Origin: Planctomycetota bacterium
Lineage (GTDB): Bacteria > Planctomycetota > UBA8108 > UBA1146
Direction of reading: 5' to 3'
NCBI GenBank assembly: GCA_028825265.1
Contig: JAPKAM010000007.1
Span: forward strand, 1-54,148
DNA: 54,148 nt
Shown: piece after piece, positions 18,301 to 28,043 of the stretch
How the letters are laid out: every line of letters starts with the position of its first letter
Position numbering within the stretch: the stretch's first letter is position 1
The notes under the pieces: generated by a model
The model's input: only the letters and a program-made list of their open reading frames with translations
Told to the model about the DNA's origin: nothing
The model's database searches: none
Translations under genes and position numbers: made by a program

Positions 18301-18337
18301 AAAACGGAGCGCAGCGAAATCGCTGCGCTCCGTTTTT
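18301..18337. terminator. Bidirectional intrinsic terminator between pseudopilins and rho
   Basis: A perfect 12-bp GC-rich stem (CGGAGCGCAGCG / CGCTGCGCTCCG) with loop AAAT is flanked by A-runs on the left and T-runs on the right. It can therefore stop transcripts from both the pseudopilin operon and the convergent polA-coaE-rho operon. Confidence 0.92.
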
Positions 18338-18412
18338 CAATTCAGTCCTGTTTTCAATTCAGCCGGCTTGATCGTATTGACGCAGTTCGCTTTGCCGATC
18401 GAAATCGGCGGC

Positions 18413-19915
<1,503 letters not shown>

Positions 19916-19936
19916 CAGAAATTCACCTCGGTCTTC

Positions 19937-20653
19937 TCATTCCTGTTCCTCGCGACAGTGGTCGATCCACTGGTCGAGGAATAACTGGCATTGCTGTTTG
20001 AGCTCCTCGGTGGACACCTCGTCCACATTGGAGATCGTATCGTCTGCTGCCGCCTCCTTGGCCGAAATCGGCTTCTGAGCGGCTTCTCTCGATTCCCTCT
20101 CTCCGGCTGGCCAACCTCTCGATCGCTGGACCCGTGCCTCCCTTTGCTGCGCTGGAGCCGCCACGAAGAGCACCCGTTCCACATACTGTTTGAGGGGGGA
20201 GCTTTCGAGCAGAGGGATATCTAGGAGGATCAAGGGCCGTCCTCCGGGGAGGGGGCTGGACTCATCGAACCCCATCTGGGCGATTTCTGCAAGACTTACC
20301 TCGATCTGTTTCCGTACCCGGGGGTGGATGATGCTCTCCAGCCTTCTCAGCGAGTCCTGATCCGAGAAAACTAGGCGCGAGATCGCTGCTCGATCGAGCT
20401 TCCCTTCCTCTGAAACCACCTCCGAACCGAGTGCCTGCTTCACCTCTGCGATGACGTCGGGTTGTTCCAGTTGCTGGTGGGCGATCTGATCGGCATCGAT
20501 TCTGTGGGCTCCGAGATCTTCAAAGATCCTGGCGATGGTGCTCTTTCCCGATCCGATGCCGCCAGTCACAGCGACGGTCCAGGGGGCTGCCACCGGTCGA
20601 TCAGGATCACTATTGCGATCACTTGGAGGCCTAGCGCGATCACTTGGAGGCAT
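19937..20653 (-). CDS. coaE: Dephospho-CoA kinase
   Basis: The product is 238 residues; typical CoaE is about 200. It phosphorylates the 3-prime hydroxyl of dephospho-CoA in the last step of coenzyme A synthesis. The P-loop GGIGSGKST is at 31-39, DADQIAH follows near 54-60, and the substrate/lid region ...PLLESSPLKQYVERVLFVAAP is intact. Two oddities: a polar N-terminal tail of about 25 residues that contains a duplicated PPSDR, and a C-terminal extension with a Cys/Gln/Glu-rich end. The ATG at 20653 overlaps the polA stop by 14 bases. The ribosome site is weak, and an internal GTG would give a shorter N terminus beginning VTGGIGSGK. Confidence 0.92.
   Translation of the reverse strand: MPPSDRARPPSDRNSDPDRPVAAPWTVAVTGGIGSGKSTIARIFEDLGAHRIDADQIAHQQLEQPDVIAEVKQALGSEVVSEEGKLDRAAISRLVFSDQDSLRRLESIIHPRVRKQIEVSLAEIAQMGFDESSPLPGGRPLILLDIPLLESSPLKQYVERVLFVAAPAQQREARVQRSRGWPAGERESREAAQKPISAKEAAADDTISNVDEVSTEELKQQCQLFLDQWIDHCREEQE
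20615..20651. repeat. Two direct copies of a 16-bp unit at the polA/coaE junction
   Basis: The 16-base unit GCGATCACTTGGAGGC occurs at 20615-20630 and again at 20636-20651, a 21-base period. It spans the polA stop and the first codons of coaE and encodes the duplicated PPSDR of CoaE. It looks like a local slippage duplication. Confidence 0.85.
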
Positions 20654-23486
20654 CGTACCAATCCCGCCCGCTGCTGACCTGGACCTCGAGCGGGACCGAG
20701 ATCTCCATCACGCCCTCCATGGTGGATTTCAGCCAATCGCGACAATCTTCCTCTTGCTCCTGCGGAACCTCGAGTAACAGTTCGTCATGAATCTGGAGCA
20801 AGATTCTCGCCTCGTGGCCTCTTGCGAGCGCCTGGCGGTGGACCTCGATCATCGCCAACTTGATCAAGTCTGCGGCGGAACCCTGCACCACGCTATTGAT
20901 GGCATAGCGTTCTCCCTGAGCCTTTTCTCGTGCGACCCGGGAGCGGATTTCTGGAATCGGCCGACGGCGTCCGGTGATGGTGCGGATCTCGCCGTGCTCG
21001 AGGGCATGGCGCTTGGTGGCATCCATCCAGTCTCGAACACCCGGAAACTGATCGAAGTAGTTCTCGATGAACTGTTTGGCTTCTGCGATCGATCCGCCGA
21101 TATCACGGGCCAGTCCGAAGGCTCCCATGCCGTACATCAGGCCGAAGTTGACCGCTTTTGCTGCCGCACGCTCGTCGCGATCGACCTCGTCGAGGCTCTT
21201 GCCGTGGATACGCGCGGCCACCGAGGTGTGGATATCCACTCCCGAGTTGAGAGCGGTGAGCAGCCCCTCGTCCGCGGAGAGGTGGGCGAGTAGGCGAAGT
21301 TCGACTTGTGAATAGTCGGCGGAGACGAAGGTGCAATTGGGTCGATTGGGGATGAAGGCGCGGCGGATCTGACGCCCCTCCTCGCTGCGGATCGGGATGT
21401 TCTGCAGATTTGGCCGATTCGACGAGAGTCGTCCGGTGGCCGTGACCGTCTGTCGGAAATCGGTGTGAATTCTTCCGGTCACCGGATGCAGGTGCTGGGG
21501 CAAGGCGATCACGTAGGTGGAGAGGAGTTTGGCTAGGCTCCGGTAGCGCAAGATCGCTTTAGGGAGCGGCTGTTCCGGGTGACGCACCGCCAGTGTTTCG
21601 AGGGTTTCCGCTTTGACGCTGATTCCGGTCTTGGTTTTGGGCAGTCCCTTGGTCGACAGCCCGAGGTCCTCGAACAGCACCTTTTGTAATTGTTTGGGAC
21701 TGGCGATGTTAAACGGCTCGCCGGCGCCCTGGTGAATTTGCTGTTCGATCTGTTCCATCTCGCTGGAGAGGTGGAGTTCCTGTTTCTTCAATTGTTCGAG
21801 ATCGAGAGAGATGCCCTCACGCTCCATCGAGACCAGAACATCGACCAGCGGTAGTTCGACCTCTTCCAGCACCTGACGTAAGTTCAACTGCTCGATCTCT
21901 TGGTCGAGATCCTGGTGCAGGCGTAAGGTCCAGTCGGCATCTTCTGCGGCGTAGTCAGAGATCTTCTCAGGTTCGATCTGGTCCATCGATGTTTCTGATC
22001 CCGCTTCTCCGATGATTTCGCGGATGGGAACCATGGTGTGACCGAGTCGCTCTCCGACCAGCCCATCGAGGCCGTAGCGTCCACGCAGGGGATTGATCAG
22101 GTAGGCAGAGATCATCGGATCGCCGCAGATGCCAGCCAGGGTGACTCCCAGGTTTCTCATCACCTGGGCATCAAATTTGATGTTTTGACCGATCTTGCCA
22201 ACGCTTTCATCTTCCAGCAGCGGGGCCAGTCGCTCGAGGCACTGGGCTCGCGGGATGGGGCCGTCACCGGCCGGGGAGGAAAAGGGGATGTACCACGCCT
22301 CTGTCGCTTCGACGGAGATGCTGCAGCCGACCACCTTGCAGTCGATGGTGTCGAGAGAACTGGTCTCGGTGTCGAAGGCAAAGCGACCCGCCTTGCGACA
22401 ACGTGCCACCACCTGGTCCAGGTGGTCGAGGGCCGTCACCAGTTGGTAGTCGACCGGCGGTTCGGGAGCATGGACGCGGGCCGGTGGAGTCGTGGTCGGT
22501 GGAGTCTTGGTCGTGGTCGAAGTGGAGGATTGGCCGGAAGGCGCTGAATCGTCGAAACCGCTGAACAGGTTCGCCTGCTTCTCGACGGGCTGATCAATCA
22601 TCTTGAGGAATCGACTGAAGTTCAGTTCCCTGAATAACTCGGCCAGAAGTTCGTGATCGGGGGAGATTCGCTTCAGATCTGTCGGCGCAGTCTCGATGGG
22701 GGCCACGATGGAGAGTGTCACGAGTTCTTTCGAGAGTTTCATCTGTTCAGGACAGGCGCGAATCTTTTTCAAGGCTGCAGCGGGAATGCCATCCGGCACC
22801 GGATCTTCGAGCAAGGACTCCGGATCATCGGTGACCGCTAGCACCTTGACCGCAGTCTTGGGTCCGATCCCTGCCACTCCTGGAATGTTGTCTGATGAGT
22901 CGCCGACCAGTGTTTGGTACGCGATCACCTGGTCCGGTCGAATCCCCTTCTTCTCGAGCAACTCTTCGGGGCCATAGAGGTCACCACTTCGTTCATCGAG
23001 AAACTTGACCCGGTCAGAAATCACCTGTTCCAGATCTTTGTCTCGAGTCAGAAGCCGCACATCGATCTGTTCCTGAGCGGCTCTGGTGGCCATCGTTGCA
23101 ATGCAGTCATCCGCCTCGTGATGATCGACTTGCAGGATGGGGATCCGAAATGCCGCCAGCATGCGGTCGATCCAGGGCAACTGGAGTCTCAACTCCTCCG
23201 GCATCGCATCGCGATTGGCCTTGTATTGAGGATATCTGGTGTGACGAAAGGTTGGGCCATCGCATTCCATCGCTACCGCCCACAATTCGACCTGCTGGTC
23301 ACGGCATAGCCTCAGTAGCAGATCTGCCAGAGAGTAGATGGCCTGGACCTGCATGCCACGACTATCGGTCAGTGGTCGCATGCCATAATGGCCCCGGTAA
23401 ATCTGGTATCGTCCATCGATCAGGAATAAGTTTCGGGACAAAGCATCACTTTCCAGTGGTCCAGGGCCGCTGGGCCCGGTGTACAC
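20640..23486 (-). CDS. polA: DNA polymerase I
   Basis: The product is up to 948 residues. It fills gaps and removes RNA primers in replication and repair. Three domains are intact. The 5-prime nuclease domain comes first (LFLIDGRYQIYRG at the start, then DHHEADDCIA and DSSDNIPGVAGIGPKTA). The 3-prime proofreading domain has all carboxylate motifs (FDTETSSLD near 372, GQNIKFDAQ, YAAEDAD). The polymerase domain has motif A SADYSQVELRLLAHLS, motif B with KAVNFGLMYGMGAFGLA, and motif C QIHDELLLEV. The frame starts at GTG 23486, but a TTG at 23441, just before LFLIDG and preceded by GGAAA, would give the canonical N terminus. A Thr/Pro/Ser-rich linker separates the first two domains. It leads the polA-coaE-rho operon. 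Confidence 0.95.
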   Translation of the reverse strand: MYTGPSGPGPLESDALSRNLFLIDGRYQIYRGHYGMRPLTDSRGMQVQAIYSLADLLLRLCRDQQVELWAVAMECDGPTFRHTRYPQYKANRDAMPEELRLQLPWIDRMLAAFRIPILQVDHHEADDCIATMATRAAQEQIDVRLLTRDKDLEQVISDRVKFLDERSGDLYGPEELLEKKGIRPDQVIAYQTLVGDSSDNIPGVAGIGPKTAVKVLAVTDDPESLLEDPVPDGIPAAALKKIRACPEQMKLSKELVTLSIVAPIETAPTDLKRISPDHELLAELFRELNFSRFLKMIDQPVEKQANLFSGFDDSAPSGQSSTSTTTKTPPTTTPPARVHAPEPPVDYQLVTALDHLDQVVARCRKAGRFAFDTETSSLDTIDCKVVGCSISVEATEAWYIPFSSPAGDGPIPRAQCLERLAPLLEDESVGKIGQNIKFDAQVMRNLGVTLAGICGDPMISAYLINPLRGRYGLDGLVGERLGHTMVPIREIIGEAGSETSMDQIEPEKISDYAAEDADWTLRLHQDLDQEIEQLNLRQVLEEVELPLVDVLVSMEREGISLDLEQLKKQELHLSSEMEQIEQQIHQGAGEPFNIASPKQLQKVLFEDLGLSTKGLPKTKTGISVKAETLETLAVRHPEQPLPKAILRYRSLAKLLSTYVIALPQHLHPVTGRIHTDFRQTVTATGRLSSNRPNLQNIPIRSEEGRQIRRAFIPNRPNCTFVSADYSQVELRLLAHLSADEGLLTALNSGVDIHTSVAARIHGKSLDEVDRDERAAAKAVNFGLMYGMGAFGLARDIGGSIAEAKQFIENYFDQFPGVRDWMDATKRHALEHGEIRTITGRRRPIPEIRSRVAREKAQGERYAINSVVQGSAADLIKLAMIEVHRQALARGHEARILLQIHDELLLEVPQEQEEDCRDWLKSTMEGVMEISVPLEVQVSSGRDWYDASK

Positions 23487-23611
23487 CTCTGATTCGCCAC
23501 ATCGCTGACGACCGGTCCATCCGGGAGAGTGTACGGCCAGGAACGCTCAAGGCTCGCCAAAAAAATCATCACAGGCGCTTCGGGGGGGGGAATCCGTCGA
23601 CTCTGGGCTGC

Positions 23612-23640
23612 TTGACGGGCTGGCACCCTCGGCGTAGGAT
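23612..23640 (+). promoter_or_regulatory. Putative sigma-70 promoter upstream of the BRCT-like gene
   Basis: TTGACG (23612-23617) and TAGGAT (23635-23640) are separated by exactly 17 bases. Transcription would begin near 23647 and leave a long leader of about 245 bases before the 23891 ATG. Confidence 0.5.
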
Positions 23641-23850
23641 CACCGCTTCCGGTCTCGGGGACGGGCCGGTCGCGGGGTGGTGTCCGACATTGTCGGTCTC
23701 TTGCTCGTGGCTTGGTTCTTCTACTGATTCTGATGATGGCCAAGGGGTCCATCAGGGCGGTAGACAGGGACCCGGAAGGAAATGAACCTTAACCGAGTCG
23801 TTGCCAGATTTTGACAATCCATGGTCGGGTCTGGATCGACGATAGTGGCC

Positions 23851-23875
23851 AGGTTTCGCAATTACTGCGAAACCT
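23851..23875 (+). promoter_or_regulatory. Perfect inverted repeat in front of the 23891 gene
   Basis: AGGTTTCGCA and TGCGAAACCT form a perfect 10-bp stem around the loop ATTAC, extended by one more C-G pair. It ends only a few bases before the GGGAGG ribosome site. It could be an mRNA hairpin affecting translation or a protein-binding operator. Confidence 0.65.
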
Positions 23876-23890
23876 GCAGGGAGGAACCCG

Positions 23891-25102
23891 ATGGCCCGCA
23901 ACCAGGGGGGAGCTCAGCTCTCTTTTCTCATCGTCTCACTGGTCTTCATATTGGTGCTCTGTTTTGTAGTGTTTCAGCAAATGAGCGATCACGAACAAAC
24001 CAGGACCTTGCTCGGCAATACAGAAGGTGAAGTCGAGTCCAAGAACAAGAAGATCAAGGAGCAGACCACTGAGATCACTCAACTCCGTGTCTTGATCCAC
24101 GGCACTGACGAGGATTCAGTACCGGTTTCGGAGTTCGAAACCATGATCGAAAAAGCCGGTAGCGATATCGCCACGGCTCGGGGAACCAGTAGCGCCCGGG
24201 AGTACGGATCTCTGGCTGACATCTATTCGGATTCGATCGACACCATTCGTTTCCTCCACAATGAGTTGCAGAGTCAGCGTTCGGCAGCCGAGGCGAAGGA
24301 TAACGAGTACCAGGAAGTGGTGACTTCCAAGAGTAACCTTGGATCTCAGTTGAATGAGGAGATCGATACCCTTCGATCATCTTCCAATGATCTACAGGTC
24401 CAACTGGAACAGAGTCGGACCCGCGCTCGCGAGGATAACAACAACCTTCGCGAGGAGGTCGAGCGTCTCGAACAGGATCACAGTGCGGTGATCTACAAGT
24501 TGCAACGTGACCTGAGCATCTCGCAGAACTTGCTCCAGCGTTCCAATGACCGCATCGATGAACTCAAGCGTGAAATCGTTCGAGAGCAGACCTTTGCCAT
24601 GGTCGAGCCGGACGGTGAAGTGATTCGAGTTTCCGAAGAACTAGGCAAGGCTTGGATCAGTGTCGGGACCCGTGATCGGATGCGTCGTGGTCTGGTCTTC
24701 GATGTGTTCACCTACCAGAAGGGTGGGAAACGCATCAGCAAGGGCAAGGTTGAAGTCCTCAGTGTCGAGGAAAATTTCTCGGAGGTAGCGATCGTAGAGA
24801 ATCTTGATCGATTCAATCCGATCTCCTCTGGAGACATGATCACGAGCCCCTTCTACGACAGCAAGAATGTTCCCTCCTTCGTGTTTGCTGGAATGTCTGC
24901 GACCAACGGTCGCTATTCGATGGAGGACATGACTCGCAAGATCCAACTGTTCGGAGGGACCATCTCCGACACGGTCGCTCTCGATACCGATTTCTTGGTC
25001 GCAGTGAAGGGATACGAGGACACTCCAGAGTACGATCTGGCTCGGGATCTCGGTGTGACCATTCTGCGAGAGAAGGAGTTACTGGATTTCATCGATTTCT
25101 AG
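23891..25102 (+). CDS. Membrane-anchored coiled-coil protein with BRCT-like C-terminal domain
   Basis: The product is 403 residues; no named gene was recognised. A single transmembrane helix (about 10-29) follows a short N terminus with one Arg. A long, highly charged coiled coil runs from about 45 to 232. Residues 237-322 look like a small beta domain (DGEVIRVSEELGKAWISVG, RRGLVFDVF, ISSGDMITSPF) that resembles the FlgT C-terminal type. Residues 327-403 resemble a BRCT domain of the NAD-dependent DNA ligase kind: FVFAGMSA, LFGGTISD, DTDFLVAV, YDLARDLGVTILREKELLDFI. The ATG at 23891 has GGGAGG about seven bases upstream. The gene stands alone between a promoter candidate and a terminator. If the helix is N-in, the BRCT-like domain would be outside the cytoplasm, which would be unusual. 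Confidence 0.8.
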   Translation: MARNQGGAQLSFLIVSLVFILVLCFVVFQQMSDHEQTRTLLGNTEGEVESKNKKIKEQTTEITQLRVLIHGTDEDSVPVSEFETMIEKAGSDIATARGTSSAREYGSLADIYSDSIDTIRFLHNELQSQRSAAEAKDNEYQEVVTSKSNLGSQLNEEIDTLRSSSNDLQVQLEQSRTRAREDNNNLREEVERLEQDHSAVIYKLQRDLSISQNLLQRSNDRIDELKREIVREQTFAMVEPDGEVIRVSEELGKAWISVGTRDRMRRGLVFDVFTYQKGGKRISKGKVEVLSVEENFSEVAIVENLDRFNPISSGDMITSPFYDSKNVPSFVFAGMSATNGRYSMEDMTRKIQLFGGTISDTVALDTDFLVAVKGYEDTPEYDLARDLGVTILREKELLDFIDF

Positions 25103-25126
25103 TGACTAGCCGGCTAGAGCAGAAGG

Positions 25127-25158
25127 ACGGCGGCGTGGGTATCCTCGCCGCCGTTTTT
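25127..25158 (+). terminator. Intrinsic terminator after the BRCT-like gene
   Basis: ACGGCGGCG (25127-25135) and CGCCGCCGT (25146-25154) form a perfect 9-bp stem with a 10-base loop, followed by a run of five T starting at 25154. It sits about 25 bases after the stop codon. Confidence 0.9.
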
Positions 25159-25397
25159 CCATCCCGGTCGTTTCGAGGATCGGAACCAGAGCCTGATCTC
25201 GAGAAGAATTCGCAGAGGACTCGAGGAGAACTCGGGTAGATCTGCACTCGTGTTTGCTGCACGTCTGCTCTCGTGGCATCCTGGACGCTCCTGTGATGGT
25301 CATCCTGATGAAGGGCTCATCGAGGAAATGTTCGGGGGGCGGGGCGACCGGAACCGACAGCCATTTGCCTTTGTGATGGGTTCAGGAGGAGCAATCG

Positions 25398-26738
25398 ATG
25401 GTCGAGCCAAGAGGATCGAATCCCGAAGATCAGCTGAAGACGATGTCCTTCGGAGATCATCTCGAGGAACTCCGTTCGAGGGTGATTCGATCGCTGATCG
25501 TGACCTTCGCCTTCGGCATGGTCGCTTTCTTCTTCCAGGATGCGCTGATGGACTTGATCACAGGCCCCCATCGGGTCGCCATGTCGCAAATCACTGCCGG
25601 GCAGGAGATCGACAAACTGCAGGAGAAGATCTCCCTGGCGACGGAACAGTTGGCACTGGTCGCCGCTTCCGATGCGGCGTTGATCTTGAAGATCTCCAGA
25701 GAAGATGAGGACTGGTGGGAGAGGTGGGATCAATTTCGCACTTCTCAGGAAGCTTCTCCGGTGGTGGGCCGGATGGCCCGTTTGATTGAGGAGCGACTGA
25801 TCGCCCTCGATCCGGCACGCTCCTCGATGCGAGTCTTGGGCGCGACTCCCGAGAGATTCCAGCAAGCGGCGGAACAACTGCAACTGAGTCTCGGGGATCT
25901 GCCCTGGGGAGGGGAAGTCAAGGTCGCGAACTGCATCGCACAGTTGACGGAACTCTCGAGTCGCTGGAACCGATGGAATCAACCACAACTCGAGCCGGCC
26001 AAGCGACCGTCACAGGCGAAACCTCAAGAAGGTCAGCCGCCGGATGTCACGGAGCCGGCGGTGGTGCTTCCCGATGCACAGACCACGGCCATCCTGGAAC
26101 AGGTGGCAAGACTATCGATCGTCATCGAGGATGACTCTGCCCAGTTGAATGGCTGGCGTCAACGGGCCAAGCCTCTGGTACTCCTCTCCTACTCCGAGGC
26201 GTTCTTCTCCTATGTCAAGTTGAGCCTGATGCTGGGTCTGGTTGCTGCACTTCCCTGGATCTCTTACGAGATGTGGAAGTTCATCGCAGCAGGCCTGTTT
26301 GATCGAGAACGAAAGGCCGTTTGGCCCTTCTTGCCGGTGGCGTTCCTGTTGCTGGCCTCCGGTGTGACCTTTGCGTACAAAGTACTGATACCGATCGGCC
26401 TGTCCTTCCTGGGTGGCTATGGCGATCCTGAACTGCTCCAGACTTCCTTCACCCTGAAGGAGTACCTGAGCCTGGTCTTTACGCTGATACTCGGCATGGG
26501 GATCGTCTTTCAGTTACCTCTGGCGATGATTTTTCTCAACCGGAGTGGAATCCTCGAGGTCGACTCGTTCCGCAAGTACCGCAAGTACGCAATCCTCAGT
26601 GCGGTCCTGATGGGAGCGATGTTGACTCCTCCGGATGTGGTCACTCAACTGCTGATGGCGGGTCCACTGACCCTGCTCTACGAGATCGGGATCATCTCCT
26701 GCACGATCATCGGCAAAAAGAAATCAGTCACCGAGTGA
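25398..26738 (+). CDS. tatC: Twin-arginine translocase TatC with a very large first periplasmic loop
   Basis: The product is 446 residues, against about 250-260 for most TatC proteins. TatC recognises twin-arginine signal peptides and exports folded proteins. The start carries the conserved HLEELRSRV (21-29) and TM1 (about 31-48). From about residue 58 to 258 there is an insert of roughly 190 residues, largely helical and charged with a Pro-rich segment near 200-225, placed where the first periplasmic loop belongs. The normal core then resumes: YVKLSLMLGLVAALPWISYEMWKFIAAGLFDRERK, LTPPDVVTQ and the remaining helices. The functional Glu of the YKHERR-type motif is kept as FDRERK. The ATG at 25398 has a perfect AGGAGGA. 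tatA/B are absent from the window; cinA follows after 30 bases. Confidence 0.92.
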   Translation: MVEPRGSNPEDQLKTMSFGDHLEELRSRVIRSLIVTFAFGMVAFFFQDALMDLITGPHRVAMSQITAGQEIDKLQEKISLATEQLALVAASDAALILKISREDEDWWERWDQFRTSQEASPVVGRMARLIEERLIALDPARSSMRVLGATPERFQQAAEQLQLSLGDLPWGGEVKVANCIAQLTELSSRWNRWNQPQLEPAKRPSQAKPQEGQPPDVTEPAVVLPDAQTTAILEQVARLSIVIEDDSAQLNGWRQRAKPLVLLSYSEAFFSYVKLSLMLGLVAALPWISYEMWKFIAAGLFDRERKAVWPFLPVAFLLLASGVTFAYKVLIPIGLSFLGGYGDPELLQTSFTLKEYLSLVFTLILGMGIVFQLPLAMIFLNRSGILEVDSFRKYRKYAILSAVLMGAMLTPPDVVTQLLMAGPLTLLYEIGIISCTIIGKKKSVTE

Positions 26739-26768
26739 TGGGTTCATGGCAGATATGGAGGGGATGCG

Positions 26769-28043
26769 ATGGGTGCTGAGGTGGCCACGAGAACTTCGCA
26801 ACCAGGCCAGTTTCGTGTTGGGGTCGTGGCGGTCGGGGATGAAATCCTCGAGGGTAGGATCCAAGAGAGTCACGGTCGAACCATCTCGAACCTGCTCACG
26901 CCGCTGGGGTTCAAAATCGCTTGGCATCTGACGGTTGCGGATGCTCCGGGGGCTCTGGAGACCGCCCTGAAAACACCTCCCTCCGCTGCCGATCTGATCA
27001 TCATCACTGGGGGACTCGGTCCGACAGCGGATGATCGAACTCGGCAGGAGATCGCCAATGCCGCCGGGGTTCCACTCGAGGAAGACGATCGATGCTGGCA
27101 GCGGATCCGCACCTACCTAGAAGAGCGCGGCGTCTCCCCGGCACTGTGCAATCGCCAGCAAGCCTTTCGTCCGAAGGGCAGCGATTGGCTCGAAAACGAC
27201 CAGGGAACGGCCCCGGGTCTGAAGACAGAACTTCCTGGAGGAGTGATCTCTTTTGCGCTGCCCGGGGTTCCGGTCGAGTTCGATGCGATGTTTCAGCGCC
27301 ACCTGCTCCCGTGGGCGCGAGAACGTTCTGGTGAGGTCACGGAGGGGGAAATCCTCGAGTTCGTTGCAATACCCGAATCGGAATTGGATGAGTGGATCGT
27401 GGAGCAACTCGGTCGTGGGGATTCGCATCACATCTGTGTGAAAGGGACCAGTCAGATCGAGGTCAGGTTGCCATTGGGCGTTTCGCTGAAAGAGGCCGCG
27501 GCGGAGAGATTTCAATCACGTTTTTCAGGCTTGGGTGGGATTGGAACCGAGGGCCATCTGGTACGCGCTGCCGGTGCTGCCGGTCAAACCCTGGTACTGG
27601 CCGAATCCTGTACCGGCGGCATGATCTCGTCGCGGATCACCGATGTCTCGGGTTCCAGCGAGGTTTTTCTCGGGGGCTGGAACTGCTACTCGAATGCGAT
27701 GAAGGTGAGCGAACTGGCGGTCAGTCCGTCGTTGATCGATGGCTCCGGAGCGGTCAGTGCCGAGGTGGTCGAGGCGCTGGCGGTCGCAGCGCGGCAGCGT
27801 AGCGGTGCCGATCTGGCACTGTCGGCGAGCGGGGTGGCCGGTCCCACCGGCGGCACCGAGAAGAATCCGGTCGGTACAGTCTGGATGGGGTTGGCCAGCG
27901 CCGCTGGGGTCCGATCGCACCGATACCAGTGGACCGGGAATCGGCTGCGGATTCGCGAAATGGCGACCCAGTACGCACTCCATGCCCTGCTGGCGATGGT
28001 GCGAGGACAGGAGATTCACGGATGGCCCAGCCTGCGATCTTGA
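26769..28043 (+). CDS. cinA: CinA: nicotinamide-nucleotide amidase/pyrophosphatase-type protein
   Basis: The product is 424 residues, full length. The N-terminal MoCF-like domain (VAVGDEILEGRIQESH near 20-35, IITGGLGPTADD near 80-90) is of the ADP-ribose/NAD-metabolite pyrophosphatase type. The C-terminal domain has the deamidase signature LAESCTGGMISSRITDVSGSSEVF, YSNAMK, and SGVAGPTGGTEKNPVGTVW, which in the family hydrolyses nicotinamide mononucleotide for pyridine nucleotide salvage. The ATG at 26769 has GGAGGGG eight bases upstream. The 3-prime end overlaps the next gene by 22 bases. Confidence 0.94.
   Translation: MGAEVATRTSQPGQFRVGVVAVGDEILEGRIQESHGRTISNLLTPLGFKIAWHLTVADAPGALETALKTPPSAADLIIITGGLGPTADDRTRQEIANAAGVPLEEDDRCWQRIRTYLEERGVSPALCNRQQAFRPKGSDWLENDQGTAPGLKTELPGGVISFALPGVPVEFDAMFQRHLLPWARERSGEVTEGEILEFVAIPESELDEWIVEQLGRGDSHHICVKGTSQIEVRLPLGVSLKEAAAERFQSRFSGLGGIGTEGHLVRAAGAAGQTLVLAESCTGGMISSRITDVSGSSEVFLGGWNCYSNAMKVSELAVSPSLIDGSGAVSAEVVEALAVAARQRSGADLALSASGVAGPTGGTEKNPVGTVWMGLASAAGVRSHRYQWTGNRLRIREMATQYALHALLAMVRGQEIHGWPSLRS

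Larger units (their letters stand above)
23487..23890. other. Divergent intergenic region upstream of polA and the BRCT-like gene
   Basis: These 404 bases lie between two divergent genes, and I see no credible gene. They hold a plus-strand promoter candidate (23612-23640), a nine-G tract near 23582-23590, an isolated TTGACA at 23811-23816 without a good -10, and a perfect hairpin just before the ribosome site of the plus-strand gene. The polA promoter must lie here too, but no clear one was found. Confidence 0.4.

Noticed and set aside
23582-23590. Nine-G tract as a phase-variation site
   Set aside because: It lies in noncoding DNA away from any promoter spacer or reading frame, so no switch mechanism is supported.
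26467-26480. Possible Tat-like signal sequences near tatC
   Set aside because: The twin-Arg-like pattern is inside the TatC coding region and is not an export signal.
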